Assembly: GCF_947179165.1 (NCBI RefSeq)
Contig: NC_077248.1
Coordinates: 50,733,232-50,797,231, forward strand
DNA: 64,000 nt
From: Solanum dulcamara
Lineage: Eukaryota; Streptophyta; Magnoliopsida; Solanales; Solanaceae
Reading direction: 5' to 3'
Below, one piece after another: positions 48,546-61,130 of the stretch. The notes below the pieces were generated by a model, which saw nothing but the letters and a program-made list of their open reading frames with translations, was not told the DNA's origin and made no database searches. Within the stretch, counting starts at the first letter, position 1; every line of letters begins with the position of its first letter. The position numbers and the translations under genes are program-made.

Positions 48546-50950
48546 CTAGTTACAAAGTCCATAGTAATGCGCTCCTACTTCCACTCAAGAATACGAATCC
48601 TTTGCATTGAACCCCTTGGTCTCTGAGGCTCATACTTCACTTGCTGGCAATTCAAACACTTGGACACAAAGTCCACGATGTCTCTCTTCATGCCACTCCA
48701 CCAATAGTGTTGTTTCAAGTCATGAAACATATTTGCAATCCTAGGTGGATAGAATACTTCAAACAATGAGCCTGCTCCAATATCATATGCACCCAATCAC
48801 AAACTTGGAACAAAAGTAAGACCACTAATCGTCAAAACTCCCTCGAGATCAAGAGAAGCCAACTTAGCTTCACCCCTAAACACTTTGTCCCAAATAGTTC
48901 TCACTTTTCATCATCAAAATAGTGGGCACAAATCTGATCCATCAAAGTAGACCTAGCCTCTATGAAGGTCAAAGCATTGTGAGGTATCAAAATATCAAGT
49001 CAAACCAACTGTCTAGCCAATAACTGAACATCCAATGCCAAAGGTCTCTCCTCCACCTTAAAAAAGGCTAAGCTACTCATATTAGGTTCTTTATGACTAA
49101 AAGAAACTGCCACCACAATAGCCTTGCCCAAATGATAAAGAATGGTGGTGTCATAATCCTTCAACAGTTCTAACCACCTACGCTGCCTCATGTTTAGTTC
49201 GTGTGAGAAAAGATATACTTAAGGCTAAAATGATCGGTAAAGACCTCATAATGCGCTCTATAGAGATAGTGTCTCTACTACTTCAAAACAAAAATAGTCG
49301 AGTCTGAATTCAGCCATGGCCCGGCTGTCTACTGCTAGGTCTGAAAATAGTGTCAGGTGAGGGCACCACTAACTCAAAATCATGAAAGGAGTATTTCTTC
49401 TCATCTACATACCACCCAAACCAACACCCGAAGCATCATAAAATACAATAAATGCCAAACACTCCTAGGGTAATTCTAAAATAGGTGTCAAAGTCAATAA
49501 CTCTTTGAGCTTTTGAAAGCTCACCTCAATTCATCAGTCCACTAAAACACCATGGTCTTCTGAGTCAACTTAGTCAATGGAGCTATGATGGAAGAAGAAC
49601 TCTGAACAAACCGATAGTAATAGTCAGAAAACCCAATAAAACTTTGAATCTCAGTAGAAGAAGTAAGTCTCGCCACAGTTTGATCATAATTCCATCCTTG
49701 GTCTCCACATGACCTAAGAAAGACATGGCCTTAAGACAAAACTCACACTTAGAGAACCTTGCACACAAATTCTCCTTTCTCAATCTCGAAAGTACGCCCC
49801 TCAAGTGACAAACATGGTCGGCCTTATTCTTGGAGTAAACTAAGATATTATTAATAAATGCAATCGCGAAGGAATCCAAATAAGGCCTAAACACCGGGTT
49901 CATCAACTCCACAAAAGAAGTTGGGGCATTCGTCAGTCCAAAGGACATGACCACAAACTCATAATGCCCATTACAAGTTCTGAATGCGGTCTTCGACATA
50001 TAAAAATTCTGAACTCTCAATTGATGGTAGCCCAACATAAAGTCAATCTTAGAAAACAGTGATGCACCCTGAAGCTGGTCATATAAATCATGAATTTAAG
50101 GAAGAGGATACCCATTCTTGATTATAACCTTGTTCAACTATCGATAGTCGATACACATCCTCATAGTACCATTTTTCTTCTTCACAAATAAGATCATTGC
50201 ACCCCACAGTGAAACACTAGGATGAATAAACCCTTACTTCAACAAATCTTCCAACTATTTCTTCAATTCCTTCAACTCACTAGGAGACATATGATAAAGA
50301 GAAATAGGAATGGGTTTGGTGCCTAGCTCCAAATCAATCACAAAATTAATATCACGGTCCAGAGGAACATCTAGTAAGTCGATAGAAAACACGTCCATGA
50401 ACTCTCTCACTACTCTCGTGGCCTCTAAAGGAGATGACTCTCTAGTAAGATCCCAAACATGAGCCAAAAAAGATAAGTAACCCTTTTCCATCATACGATG
50501 ATAACAACAATAACATATCACCTTTCTTTTGGATACAAACTCGAATTACCCATCCATAATAACCGAGGTAAACCTAGATAAGCTAAGGTCATATTCTTGG
50601 CATAATAATCTCAAATCTTATGATAGGGAGATAGACAATCTATGCCCCATATTACAATAAAGTCTAGCTTATCAAGAACAACCAGGTCTGCTCGAGTCTC
50701 ATTACCTAAAAATTTCACTATACTCCCAATACACCCTATCCTTTACTAAGGAATCACCTACTAAGGTAGAGACACTAATAGGTACTGCAAAGGACTCACA
50801 CACAAGATCAATATCCATAGTAAAATAAGTCGACCCATAAGAGTAGGTAGACGCGAGATCAAATAACACTGAAGTAGAGTAGTTGCAAACTGGAATGATA
50901 CATATAATCACTGCATCGGAGGCCTCTACCTTTGATCTACCCGACATAGC
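48546..50950 (-). pseudogene. E4 pol remnant: PR, RT, RNase H, integrase N-terminus
   Basis: On the minus strand: protease (VLFDLASTYSYGSTYF, 50840-50890) and linker EFMDVFSIDLLDVP (50360-50410). RT spans about 50230-49690. Its catalytic FIDD reads FINN near 49848-49862, so both Asp are lost. RNase H debris (about 49250-49500) ends in [13 protein letters not shown] (49000-49191). The integrase zinc region CLNCQQVK (48640-48665) retains its Cys pair. The MDFVT motif just above 48546 runs into the E3 insertion. Stops and indels throughout. Confidence 0.82.
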
Positions 50951-51985
50951 ATAACATAGTCTACCATCACTACTAGCTTGAGAACCACTACAAGCACTAC
51001 CTCGAGCTCTACCTTCGGCACCCTTGGTGCCACCTTAGTACTTTGTGAAATATCTCGAACAGCTGGGTCAAATATAGCATGAACAACCTGTGACCCGAAA
51101 TGAATAATAGAAGAAGCATGTATGGAAAAATCCCCTGCCTTATGCCCAAACACATCACAAATAAAGCAGCCTTGAGAACCTAAAATCCGTAGAAAATAAT
51201 TAGAAAGGGACAATACATCCTCCTGAACCTGAAAGACAACCATGACTAGTCTGACCAAAATAGGATCCATGTAGACCATTTGTACTCTGAATTTCTGCAT
51301 GCACTGATCTGCCCTAATAATCCTGGGTTCTCGGATCCAAATACTCTCCACGTCTAGATGAATGGCCATAGAATTGACCTTGACGATGGAACCTCTTAGT
51401 TATGCCCTATCTACCATGTTGGATACTCTCGATCATCCTGGCATAGTCAATAATACTCTGAAATGAGCCACCCAATAACAAAAGAAAGGTTGTGGCCTCC
51501 TAAAGATAACCGGCAAATCCTTTCACCAACTTACAGATCTGCTAAAAATCTATAGGGATACGCGATATAGTATAATGAGAAAACTCATGAAAACAAGCCT
51601 CATATTCAAATACTGATTAAAACCCCTCCTCCAATCTGCCAAACTCATATTTGTACTTATCACGAAGGCTATACAACACGAACCTCTCAAGGAACACCTT
51701 AGGGAACTACTCCCAACCTATAATAGGAGAATCAACAGGTCTATAAGTAAGAACCGATCTCACCACACCTTGGATACTCCCGCAAATGGGTATGAAGTGT
51801 AAGCCACTCCATATGCTTCTAAGATCCCCTGTAGAACAAACTAACTTGGCAATTGGTTGAAAAATTATAAGCCCCCTCACTAATTATACCATCAAACTTG
51901 GGAGGTAATAATTTGATGAATCTCTCAAAACTCTTCTACTCTAAAGTAGACATAGCAACACTAGCAGAAATAGGTGGAGCCACAG
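50951..51985 (-). pseudogene. E4 gag remnant
   Basis: Minus strand: gag domain near 51985-51400 (SYEACFHEF-like, KLVKGFAGYL, DYARMIESI), then a Gly/Ser/Gln-rich spacer. One zinc knuckle CFICDVFGHKAGDF (about 51125-51170) has its last Cys replaced by Phe. It stops at E5; the N-terminus and leader are missing. Confidence 0.75.
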
Positions 51986-53181
51986 ATATTAGGACCCGAA
52001 GTCACCTATCTTCATGAGGATCATAGCTTGAACATATCTATAATTCATGATCGTAATTCATAATTTGAATTTAGAGTAAAACTCATATACATAGTCAATT
52101 TGATTGAAAACCATAAGGATACCTTGAAAACATTGGACTCCGTAGACATAATGCATGGAATTCATCATAGGAAATTGCTTTATGCATGGACTTTCATAAT
52201 CCGACTTGAAATCATGTAATATACGTAGAAACATACGCATAATAATAATAAACAATGATTTAAAATAAAATTGAAGTAGCCCAACACAATTCATCAAAAT
52301 TAAAGTTCGAAAGTAATGAGATTTTGAGATTTAAAACTTGGACTCCATGAGTGGAAGGGACTCATGAATCAATCCACACATAACTGGATTGACATTAAAC
52401 TTGAATTTGAGAAAGGAGACTTGATCTTGTAGAAACCCTAATAGAAGCTTGATGAACTCTTAAGGAACCTAGGGAGAGAAGCCTAAAATTTTTTTGGGAA
52501 ATAATGAGGGAAAATAAAGAGTTTAGGAGTATTTAGGATCCAATTCTTAATGAATCCAGTCGTTGAAAATGTCCACATACATTATTAGAATATAGGGAAA
52601 ATACCAAAATACCCCTCATTAAAATTCCAATCGGACAACCCTACGACTTAAGTCAATGGATCGTTAGCATGGTGATGAGTTATCTATACGGATCATCCTG
52701 CAGGTCTTGAGAAAGGCCTAAAAAATCAAGCCTCAATACTTTTGTTACGATTCGTATTTATGACTCATCATCATCTTTAAGGGTCGATAAAGGGGTATGT
52801 CTTGTATGTATGAGAACCTGCAAGTTGGATAGTCTCTAAAGTTTCATCACGACTCATTTTTATGGGTCATAAGATTCTCTACGACTCGTCCAGCTAAGTC
52901 GTAGATGAATTCCTTAGGGTGACACCTGAAGGTCATCCTACCTTGCCTCGATGACATATTTCTATGAGTTATCATTATATCTACGAGTCATCAATAGACT
53001 CGCCAACCTAACTTTTGCCTTAGCCAAATCTACAATCACCTTCTTCACCTCTACAAGTAGAGTTTATGACCGATAATAACATATATGAGTCATAGACTGA
53101 CTCATGGACTTGGATCAGTTTCAAACTCCTTTAAAAGAAAATTTTTCTTTCATTCATCTTTTTGTCTTATGGGGTCTTACA
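51986..53181 (-). repeat. E5 3' LTR, lacking its distal part
   Basis: Complement opens tgtaagaccccataag, matching the E2 LTR start, and continues through the U3 gactcat array. It breaks at 51986 into E4 gag without a terminal CA. Confidence 0.7.
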
Positions 53182-53194
53182 ATATCTCCCCCTT

Positions 53195-53689
53195 GAGAAT
53201 ATTCATCCTTGAATGAGATTCAGCTAGCGTAGGAAAGGATATGGAAAGAGGACTAGCAACCCAACATGAATATAGGGACATCTCTAAAATGCACAAAACA
53301 TGTAAACATCATACTTATCATGAAACGTGGTTTCTAAAAATTTATTTTCATGAGCATGCATGCATATGAATGACATATGGAACTGAAACGTATGAGTTTA
53401 ATTGATTTGATCATGAATAACTTAGTACCTAAAGGCTTGAGTGGAATGAAATAGATACGGATAACGCTTCATCATATCTGCTTTTGCTTCCCACGTAGCA
53501 CTCTCTACTTTTTGATTCTTCCACATCACCTTGACGGACACAACATCTTTATTCCTTAACATCTTCACTTGCCAGTCTAAGATTTCCACTCAAACTTCCT
53601 CATTAGTCAAATTCTCTTCTATGTTCATAATTTTCAAAGGCGCAATGGAATTTGTATCATCCATAAATTTTCTCAACATTAATACATAT
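53195..53689 (-). pseudogene. E5 pol C-terminal chromodomain region
   Basis: Minus-strand reading VLMLRKFMDDTNSIAPL, ENLTNEEV, EILDWQVKMLRNKD, VKVMWKNQKVESATWEAKADMMKRYP, closely parallel to the E2 chromodomain tail (31045-31272). One stop (after NEEV). The start is lost at 53690. Confidence 0.8.
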
Positions 53690-54252
53690 ATTATTAGAAT
53701 TTAGGGAAAATACCAAACTACCCCTTATTAAAATTCCAATCGGGCAACCCTACGACTTAAGTCTACGGGTCGTTAGTATGGTGACAAGTAATCTTTACAA
53801 CTCGTCCTACTGGTCCTGAGAAAGACTAAAAAATCAAGCCTCAGTACTTTTGTTATGAGTCATGTTTATGACTCATCTCGTCTGTACGGGTCATCAAAGG
53901 GGTCTGTCATGCAGGTATGAAAACCTGCAAGTTGGATAGTCTCTGAAGTTTCATCATGACTCATCCTGCTAGGTCATAGACAAAGTCTGAGGGTGGCACA
54001 TGAAGGTCATCATACCTTGCCTCGATGACTTGTAGATGAGTTGACATTTTCTCTATGATTCATTATGGACTCGTCAACCCAACTTTTTCCTTAGCCAAAT
54101 TTCCAATCACCTTCTTCACCTATACGAGTAGAGTTTATGACCCATAATAACCTATAAGAGTCATAGACTGACTCGTGGATTTGGGTCAGTTTCAAACTCC
54201 TCTAAAAGAAAAAATTTCTTTCGTTCATCTTTTCTTCTTACGGGGTCTTACA
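53690..54252 (-). repeat. E5 second LTR fragment (U3 only)
   Basis: Aligns with 52578-53181 from 'tattattagaat' to 'gggtcttaca'. R-U5 and all adjoining internal sequence are absent. Confidence 0.78.
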
Positions 54253-54787
54253 CAAATACCAAATTAAAAACTCAATATTTCATCAACATGCCACCTAGCA
54301 CATGGTCAAGGTATTAAAAATGTCTCTCGTTTGCTTTCTCAAAATGAATTTCCACGTTTGTCAACTTTCCAGGAGCCATGATACAATGACTGAGGATGAA
54401 TGCATCACAATACATATAACATAGAGGCAACAGTCAACTCATCATGTACCCAAAGGTTCAAAGTTCTCAAATCGCAACAAAATCATGATATACACCCTCA
54501 TATGGAAAATAGTGGGAAATAGTTCATTTGAAATAAGTGTTCACCTATTTGGAAAGCATTTCATTTACTCAAAATTTGATGCAAACCCAACTCAACCCCT
54601 CATTCGGGCATTACATATCAAATAGTGTTACAAGCCTCTCTCATATGCAATTCATGAATTACGTACTTCTAAAACATATAGAATAAAAAATAAGCCCCCT
54701 AAATGGGCAACATAATATAATCAAGACCCAACATGGGTATCGCAATATAATTAAGCCTCCACACGGGCATCACAATATAATAAAGCC
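54253..54787 (-). repeat. E4 5' LTR fragment
   Basis: Matches the middle of the E4 3' LTR (37390-37970), including the 30-bp array (units at 54692, 54723, 54753, 54783). Truncated at both ends, by E5 and by LTR-C. Confidence 0.75.
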
Positions 54788-55501
54788 TGTCATGATCCAA
54801 GCTAGACTCTAGGTGCGACATGGCAATTAGAATCTTGAGGGACACCAATCAAGCCTCTTAGCCTATCATTCATAAGCATACATAAGGTAAATAAGAAAAT
54901 AACCTAAATCATATACATGGAAGCATATTCTCAAAATTTGGAATGAAAGCCAACATAGACTCTAAACATCCAACATGCCTCTTCCAACTCGATGGGAGAA
55001 AACAAAAGCTCGTAGATTACCCATGACAACATAAGAGAATAAATAATAAAATGAGACAATGAAAATAAAGTGTCATGTCCTCGAAAGATGAGGACTCACC
55101 ACCAATACAAATATAATAAGCTTTAGACATGAATGAGAGAATGAGTGTGATCATCGGACCCTATATTATGATACAATATAGGTAAAAAGTATGTGTTAGT
55201 ATATGAAATGCTCTAAGTATGTGAGAAGTATGCATGAATAATAAACATATGACATAAGCAATATGAATCATGGGATGCAAGACCAATATCTTAAAATATT
55301 AGTAAAACCATGAAAACATTAAAACATTAAACTCATTGGTCAATACATCATCATCATAAAAACTTTATAACTTTTCTTTAACTGGGGTGGGATAGGACCT
55401 TTAATCGGCATATAAGACTATGCGGGCTATTACATGAAATATGATCAACCCTACATCGAAAGGGAAAGGCTGCCTTGCCAGGGTATACTTTTTATGGTAC
55501 T
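54788..55501 (-). repeat. LTR-C, first part
   Basis: Starts tgtcatgatcc, i.e. a ...CA LTR end on the minus strand. Related to E2-type LTRs: the block 'ggctgccttgccagggtatac' corresponds to the complement of 25830-25850. Interrupted by LTR-D at 55502. Confidence 0.65.
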
Positions 55502-57530
55502 TATCACGACCCGACCTAGGGCCTAATCATAACACGGAGGTCGAAACCCCAAAAACATCATAAGAGAGTCTAAACCATGAATAGAAATTGAAGAATGTCA
55601 CATGACAACATAGACTCAAAAAATTTGTCCAACTAGATGCCTCTACTCATTAGCATGGGTGAGGGATAAGACATGACCCTATCTCACCCTTAATATAAAA
55701 CATAACAATTTTTTTTGAAAACAATAACCAACTCGATGACTAGTACCCGATAAATGAGGACTCACCACATACACCGCCAGGTAGAAAAGCTTAACTAGCC
55801 ACATGGATGAATATGACCTTCAACCTCAACCCCTATATTATGACACAATGTAGGTAAAAAGTATGCATTAGTATATTAGAATGTACTAAGTATGAGAGCA
55901 TGACATGCAACGTAAATCATGAGATGCAAGGGTCAAGTAAAATACATGATAAGATGAGATAAGTAAAGTCATGAGATAAGTAAAGTCATGAGAAAATCAT
56001 ATTGATCAAAGTATTTGAAAAGCATAATTTAAATCATGGCATACATAAGAGATCATACATATGTGGGATAGGAACCATAACCGATAATAAGACAATGCGA
56101 GCTATAACATGGAATCCCGTTGTCTCCCCATACAATGAAGAAAAAGGGGAATCTACTTGCCAAGGTAGACTCTACATGCCTAAGTGGATCCACTAAGCGG
56201 TTATGTGAACTGGGTACTCACTCCTAGTTCTTAGACTTGGGTACTCACCTCCAAGCTTTGATATTCTGGGTACTCACCTCTTAGAAATTTGGGTATTTGC
56301 CTCTAATCCTTTTGTTCCTACGGTGGCATGTAGTTCAAGAGATATGAGGTTGCTACTAGGGATTTTGGTAGGTCTTCCACCTCAAGTCCACTTGGTGCTA
56401 AGTCAAATCCCACGGAATACATGCATAGCATAGAATCATAATTTCATATATCATAGTCATGATCAAAGGCTTGAAATCATAGAGTAGCTCATTTTCATAA
56501 CAGACTGGTAATGTGAGAATTGTCCTTTCATCATTACAATCATATTTATATAATTTATATAGTTAGGTCCTAGGTCACCTCATAGAGACCTAAGTCACCT
56601 TACTTCATAGCTTGCATGAAATTCATACCTTGAACTTAGAGTAAACTCAATTGCATAACCAATTGACTTGAAAATTATTTAATTGATTTGAAAACATACA
56701 TGATCACATAATTTCTTTTGTCCCATACATGATTCATAAAGATAATATCATTGGGAAGTATAATTGAAAATACTCATGACTAATATCATGAACCCTAGAG
56801 ATCAAAATAAGAGAATTCATGAAATAACTCTTCAATTCAATGCAGTAACCATCAATTTATATCACAATAGACTCATAATCATAATTTTAATCATGATTCA
56901 TGCAATTGAAATAGAGATCATAAAACTCATAAAATACCATACTTTAATTTAATAGAAAACTTGAGAAATTGATTGGGTTTCATGGATGAAAAAATCCATG
57001 AATCAATACCCACATACCTTGAGTGAGAAAACCAAATAATTTGGAAGAACTTGAGAGTTTTGATGTAGAGCTTGAGTGAATTTACTTTAAGTCTTCAATG
57101 GAGTCCTTGAGATTCTTTTGTAGAGAGAGAAATATTTGAGTAGGGAAATTGTAGAAGAATGAATAGAATTACAGGTTTAGGTTAATTTATAGAGATGAAT
57201 TAGGTCCTAAAAATGTCTAGGTTTATTAACTAACAATTAGGAAAAAGTCTAGTGCCCTTGCTAAAAATTAAATTCGGCCAAAAAAACATCGCCAGGTCCG
57301 CAACGCGGACTTGGCATGGACTTTACTATTTTGTGCAATGTTTTCTAAAAATCTATCTTTCGATATATGTGTCCTAAAAATCCACCGAGAATATTTTTCC
57401 GCAGGTTTTGACCCCATGATCGATATTCTGAACTCGAATTTGCCAAAAAGATTAAGGATAATGCATTATATAAGCGGCCTATTCCCAAGACATTCTTAAG
57501 GCACTTGTGAGCATTTTGAGAAATATTACA
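55502..57530 (-). repeat. LTR-D, probable solo LTR inserted in LTR-C
   Basis: About 2.03 kb from tatcacgacccg to aaatattaca (minus-strand TG...end, with the terminal TG/CA partly mutated). Flanks gtact (55497-55501) and ttact (57531-57535) match at 4 of 5 bases. LTR-C resumes in register on the far side. No internal region, so it arose by LTR-LTR recombination or loss. Confidence 0.65.
56211..56303. repeat. Four-unit tgggtactcacctc repeat
   Basis: The words start at 56211, 56238 and 56267, with a degenerate fourth at 56291; irregular 23-29 bp spacing. Non-coding, within LTR-D. Confidence 0.85.
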
Positions 57531-58164
57531 TTACTTTCTCCTTATTTCTGCTATATGTGTATCCATTAGCTTCACCATATTGGAATCTTTAAATCTACGC
57601 GGGCAACATAGTTAAGGACTAAAGGTTGGGATTCCCTTGAGTAGCTATAATGGCTACTAGACTGAACCCCACCTTAAAGTCCTCTCAGTGCTAAGTCTTT
57701 ATTCCAATGGAACTTTCATAAAAACATAGTCATTAACATCAATTAGAAATATAATAATAGATATCAATCCATCTTTATAAAGATAACACTAGAATAACTC
57801 ATCTATCAACTTCATTATAGTAAAATCATAAAAATAGCACATTAACATGATTGATTTATAAGAATCCACGAGTTGGTGAGAATTGTCGGTGAGAATTGTC
57901 CTTTCATCTTTTAAACTTAATTGTGTGAGAATTAACTTTCACACTATAATCTCTTTGATTATAGCATCATTGAACATCATTCATAATTTTCTTGCTTAAA
58001 GTAACTTTGAACATCATTCATAAAGCTTTCATTGAAATAACTTGAAAATCATGATCATAACTCATACATCATACTTGAAACTAGCATATAACATAAGTCT
58101 TTGAAATTTATCTTTAAATTATGTAATGTAATATGAATTATGCATAATTAAGCTAGTATCATTC
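57531..58164 (-). repeat. LTR-C, second part
   Basis: Resumes with 'ctgctatatgtgtatccattagctt' and 'gggcaacatagttaagg', the complement of the E2 LTR block at about 25680-25810. Truncated at 58164 by E6. Confidence 0.65.
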
Positions 58165-58840
58165 TATAATAACCTTAAGGGTCATTTTTAGAAATTCTCA
58201 AAAAATTACCATTTTACCCCTATCGTTAGTGCCCATAGGTTTTATTTATTCTGTTTGTGTGGTTGAATATGTTAAAGTTTTAATAGTTTGTGAATTAGGC
58301 AAGTTCTTCAATCTTATAGAGTTAAGTTTTTAAAAAGTGATTTTTGATACCAATCGAAGCTACGGACCTCGAAATGGAATTCTATTAGTTTCGAAATATG
58401 AAAATTGTTCTAGGAGTGTCTTCGTTTATGAATTTGGAGTTATATCATGAAATTGAGGTCCCAAGTTGAAAAGTTTGATTTTATGAGCTAAGTTTAATTT
58501 TGATCAACAAATTGAGTTCGGAGACTGAGATTTGATTTCTGATGATTTCAATGGATACAATGGGTGATTCTAACACTAGAAATAGCTTCGTTGTAATTTT
58601 TAGAGGTTCCGAGGGTATTTTGGGTATTTTAAGTGCCAAAACTAGTTTAGTTGCGACTTCTCGAATTCAGGGTTAAGGAGACCTCGAATTCAAATTCTGA
58701 AAATTCCATTGAGTCCAGAACATGAAATTTACTAGGAGTGCATATATGGTTTGTGTGTACAGAGTTTTAAATGAATTCTGAGGGTCCATTCGGGGATGTT
58801 TTTCTTAAAAATTAGACTGTTATCTGGTGCAGTCATATTT

Positions 58841-59018
58841 CCTTCTCCGCGTTCGCAGAGTGTATTCGTGTTCGTGGAGTACGTTATTCACTTCTTCGCA
58901 TTTGTGGAGTACAGCCTTTCCCTTCTCCGCATTCACGAAGTGGGTCTGCATTCGCGGAGGGTCTTACCAGCAAACTCTGCATTCACAGAGTTAAATGTCT
59001 TTGTTCGCGAATAACAAT
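58841..59018. repeat. Palindromic ctccgcattcgcggag-type array in E6 LTR
   Basis: Six or more imperfect copies of ctccgc(a/g)ttcgc(g/a)gag spaced about 25-30 bp. Equivalent arrays lie in both E1 LTRs (about 5320-5500 and 15215-15395). Confidence 0.8.
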
Positions 59019-59635
59019 ATTGGCCTGAAATAGTAAAAGGCCGGGAGAAACCCCATTTTTGAGTTTTTTGGGGTGATTTTGGAGAGAGTTCTTTAAGTAA
59101 TTTCGTGGGGTAAGTAATATTTCGCTAAAATATTTCATATTCCATTATTTATATCATGATTTAAACTCCTAATCTTTAGTTTCAAACCCCAAATTTCTTA
59201 TTTTCTTCTTTAATCCAAATTTAAGGAAAATGGTAACTTCTAACTCATTTTGAACTCTATTTTTATGAGGTTTTCAACCATGATCTCCTTATTACTATTA
59301 GAATGTAATTTTTCAAAAAAATTCAAATTATACGCTATTCGAAATTAATTAATTTTGGGACTAATTTATTCCCGCTTCCAAAATCTATCAATATGGATGT
59401 CATTGGATTTTTTAAGACTCGTATGTTTCATTCTTGATAGTGAGTTATTATTTCGGGCATTGAATTCAAAGGTTGTTCATCTGATAGAGTGTTCGAGTGT
59501 GGTTTTGGCAATTGAGGTAGGTTTGGCCATCCTTCTTGAGCTGAGTTGGGGTGATTAGCCAAATTCTATGTTGTACACTTTAGGATAGGTTCGTAGTGTA
59601 GTTTGGAACTGTTACTATTCTTTGGGATGCCCTTA

Positions 59636-59725
59636 TGAGGGCTTATTTATATTGTGATGCCCGTGTGGCGTCTTATATATATTGTGTAGCTCGTGTGGGG
59701 GCCTTATTTGATATCTTATATATGT
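59636..59725. repeat. ~30-bp repeats in E6 LTR (gcccgtgtggggcttatatattgtgat)
   Basis: Three degenerate units, with a fourth isolated 'atgcccgtatgagggcttgag' at about 59788. This is the complement of the E4 minisatellite unit. Confidence 0.7.
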
Positions 59726-60926
59726 TCAGACTGTGTAATCCATGACTTAACTGAATTAGAGATATGAAAAGGCTATTTGACTTGAAATGCCCGTATGAGG
59801 GCTTGAGTTGGAGGTTTTGAGCATGCATATGCATTGAAATATCGTACAAAATAGGTGAACACTTAATTTGTGGCATTTCCTTCCCATTACTATATATTGA
59901 AGGTGATATCATATTAGGTTAAGTTTTGAAAACTTTGAACCTTGTATTACATGTCAAGTTGTATATTACCTCCGCCTTATATGATGTGAATGCATTCATC
60001 ATCATTCATATTATCATTGATCATTGGAAAGTTTAAAACTGTGGAAAATTCTTTTTGAGAAAGAAAATGTGTCACCTTTCATTTATCCTTGACCATGAGT
60101 AGGTGGAAAGTGGAAGAGATATTAGTATCATGAGTCCTTGACCACAAGTTGGGTGCTGAGGTAGTTGATACATTGAGATTGTGATGAGGTATATGGTGTG
60201 GAGGACCTCCATGGGTCCTTCTTGGCAGCACAGCTTAGTAGGTGTATACGACAGGCTATGCAACAACCTTGATCCCATCGTACCATCATATCATTATATC
60301 ATCATATTATAATGCATTGCATTAATACCTATGATACTTAACCTATTTATTTAATTGTGGTATTAAGTTGTATTTATGTGTTTACTTTAATCGAGTCGTT
60401 CTATATAAATTGGTGGCAACATAGCTAGAGTGGGACTTTTTCTGTTTGAAGATGGAAGCGTTCCTTAGTTTATTTCATAGTTCTTATTAATTTCTTATAC
60501 TCAGTTGGTTAAATATACTGAGTACATAGGGATTGTATTCACCCCTACTTCTGTATCCCTTTTTGATGCAGATCCTAGTCGGGGTATTCCGTGCAGCAGC
60601 TGATCTCTCTCTCTTGCAGATATTTTACTATTTAAATTAGTAGTAAGGTCTTGAGATTCGGACCGCCATTAGTTCAAACTTTTATTTCCAGTTTTTACTA
60701 TTATTCGAAGACTTATGATGTATATCATATTCGATCATTTTGTTAGATTCTCTCTAAACTTATAATATCAGGTTTTGAGATAACATCATTGTTGTTCTCT
60801 TATTGCATTTATTTGTGGCCCGACTTTCCTTTGGGAGTCTCATATAGTTTTAGGTTTGGGCTTACACATCGATATGGGATTTGAGATGTATGTCATCATG
60901 ATCTTGGTTGTTGGATCATGACAAAT

Positions 60927-60939
60927 TATTGTCAGAGTG
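60927..60939 (+). other. E6 primer-binding site, mutated
   Basis: ttattgtcagagt, from ttggtatcagagt, three bases after the LTR. Confidence 0.65.
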
Positions 60940-61130
60940 CTAGGTTCATCGGCCTCATAAGTTAAAGAGCAAGGTATCTAGTAAAGTCTTGCGGATCATT
61001 ATGTAGACATTCGTACTTATCCTCGAGAGGCTACAAGATACTTGATAGGATAAATTTCTTATTTTGATTTCTTTCATATGAATTATTTATATCAAGTATT
61101 GTATACCTCTAATCTATTTCTTCTGTGCAT

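Larger units (their letters stand above)
51986..54252 (-). mobile_element. E5: recombined gypsy remnant, LTR + chromodomain + partial LTR
   Basis: Minus strand. A partial 3' LTR of E2-like family (51986-53181, TG end at 53181), purine-rich tract (complement of 53182-53194), chromodomain tail (53220-53690), and a second U3 copy (53690-54252) that begins at an internal LTR point. All of gag, PR, RT, RNase H and the integrase core are gone. Confidence 0.75.
36791..54787 (-). mobile_element. E4: Ty3/gypsy retrotransposon interrupted by E3 and E5
   Basis: Minus-strand element: 3' LTR (36791-39119), pol tail (39170-40106), E3 inserted in the integrase, rest of pol and gag (48546-51985), E5, then a piece of 5' LTR (54253-54787). 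Dropping E3 and one GTAAT copy restores an uninterrupted reading across the integrase core, which proves both halves are one element. Confidence 0.85.
58165..60923 (+). repeat. E6 5' LTR
   Basis: Opens tataataaccttaagggtcattttta, matching the complement of the E1 LTR inner end (…gacctttaaagtcattaca), and closes ggatcatgaca. The block at 58700-58790 with 'gcatatatggtttgtgtg' also matches E1 in reverse. About 2.76 kb. Confidence 0.82.

Noticed and set aside
56764..56952. 62-codon Ile-rich frame
   Set aside because: AT-rich LTR sequence with no domain or second copy.
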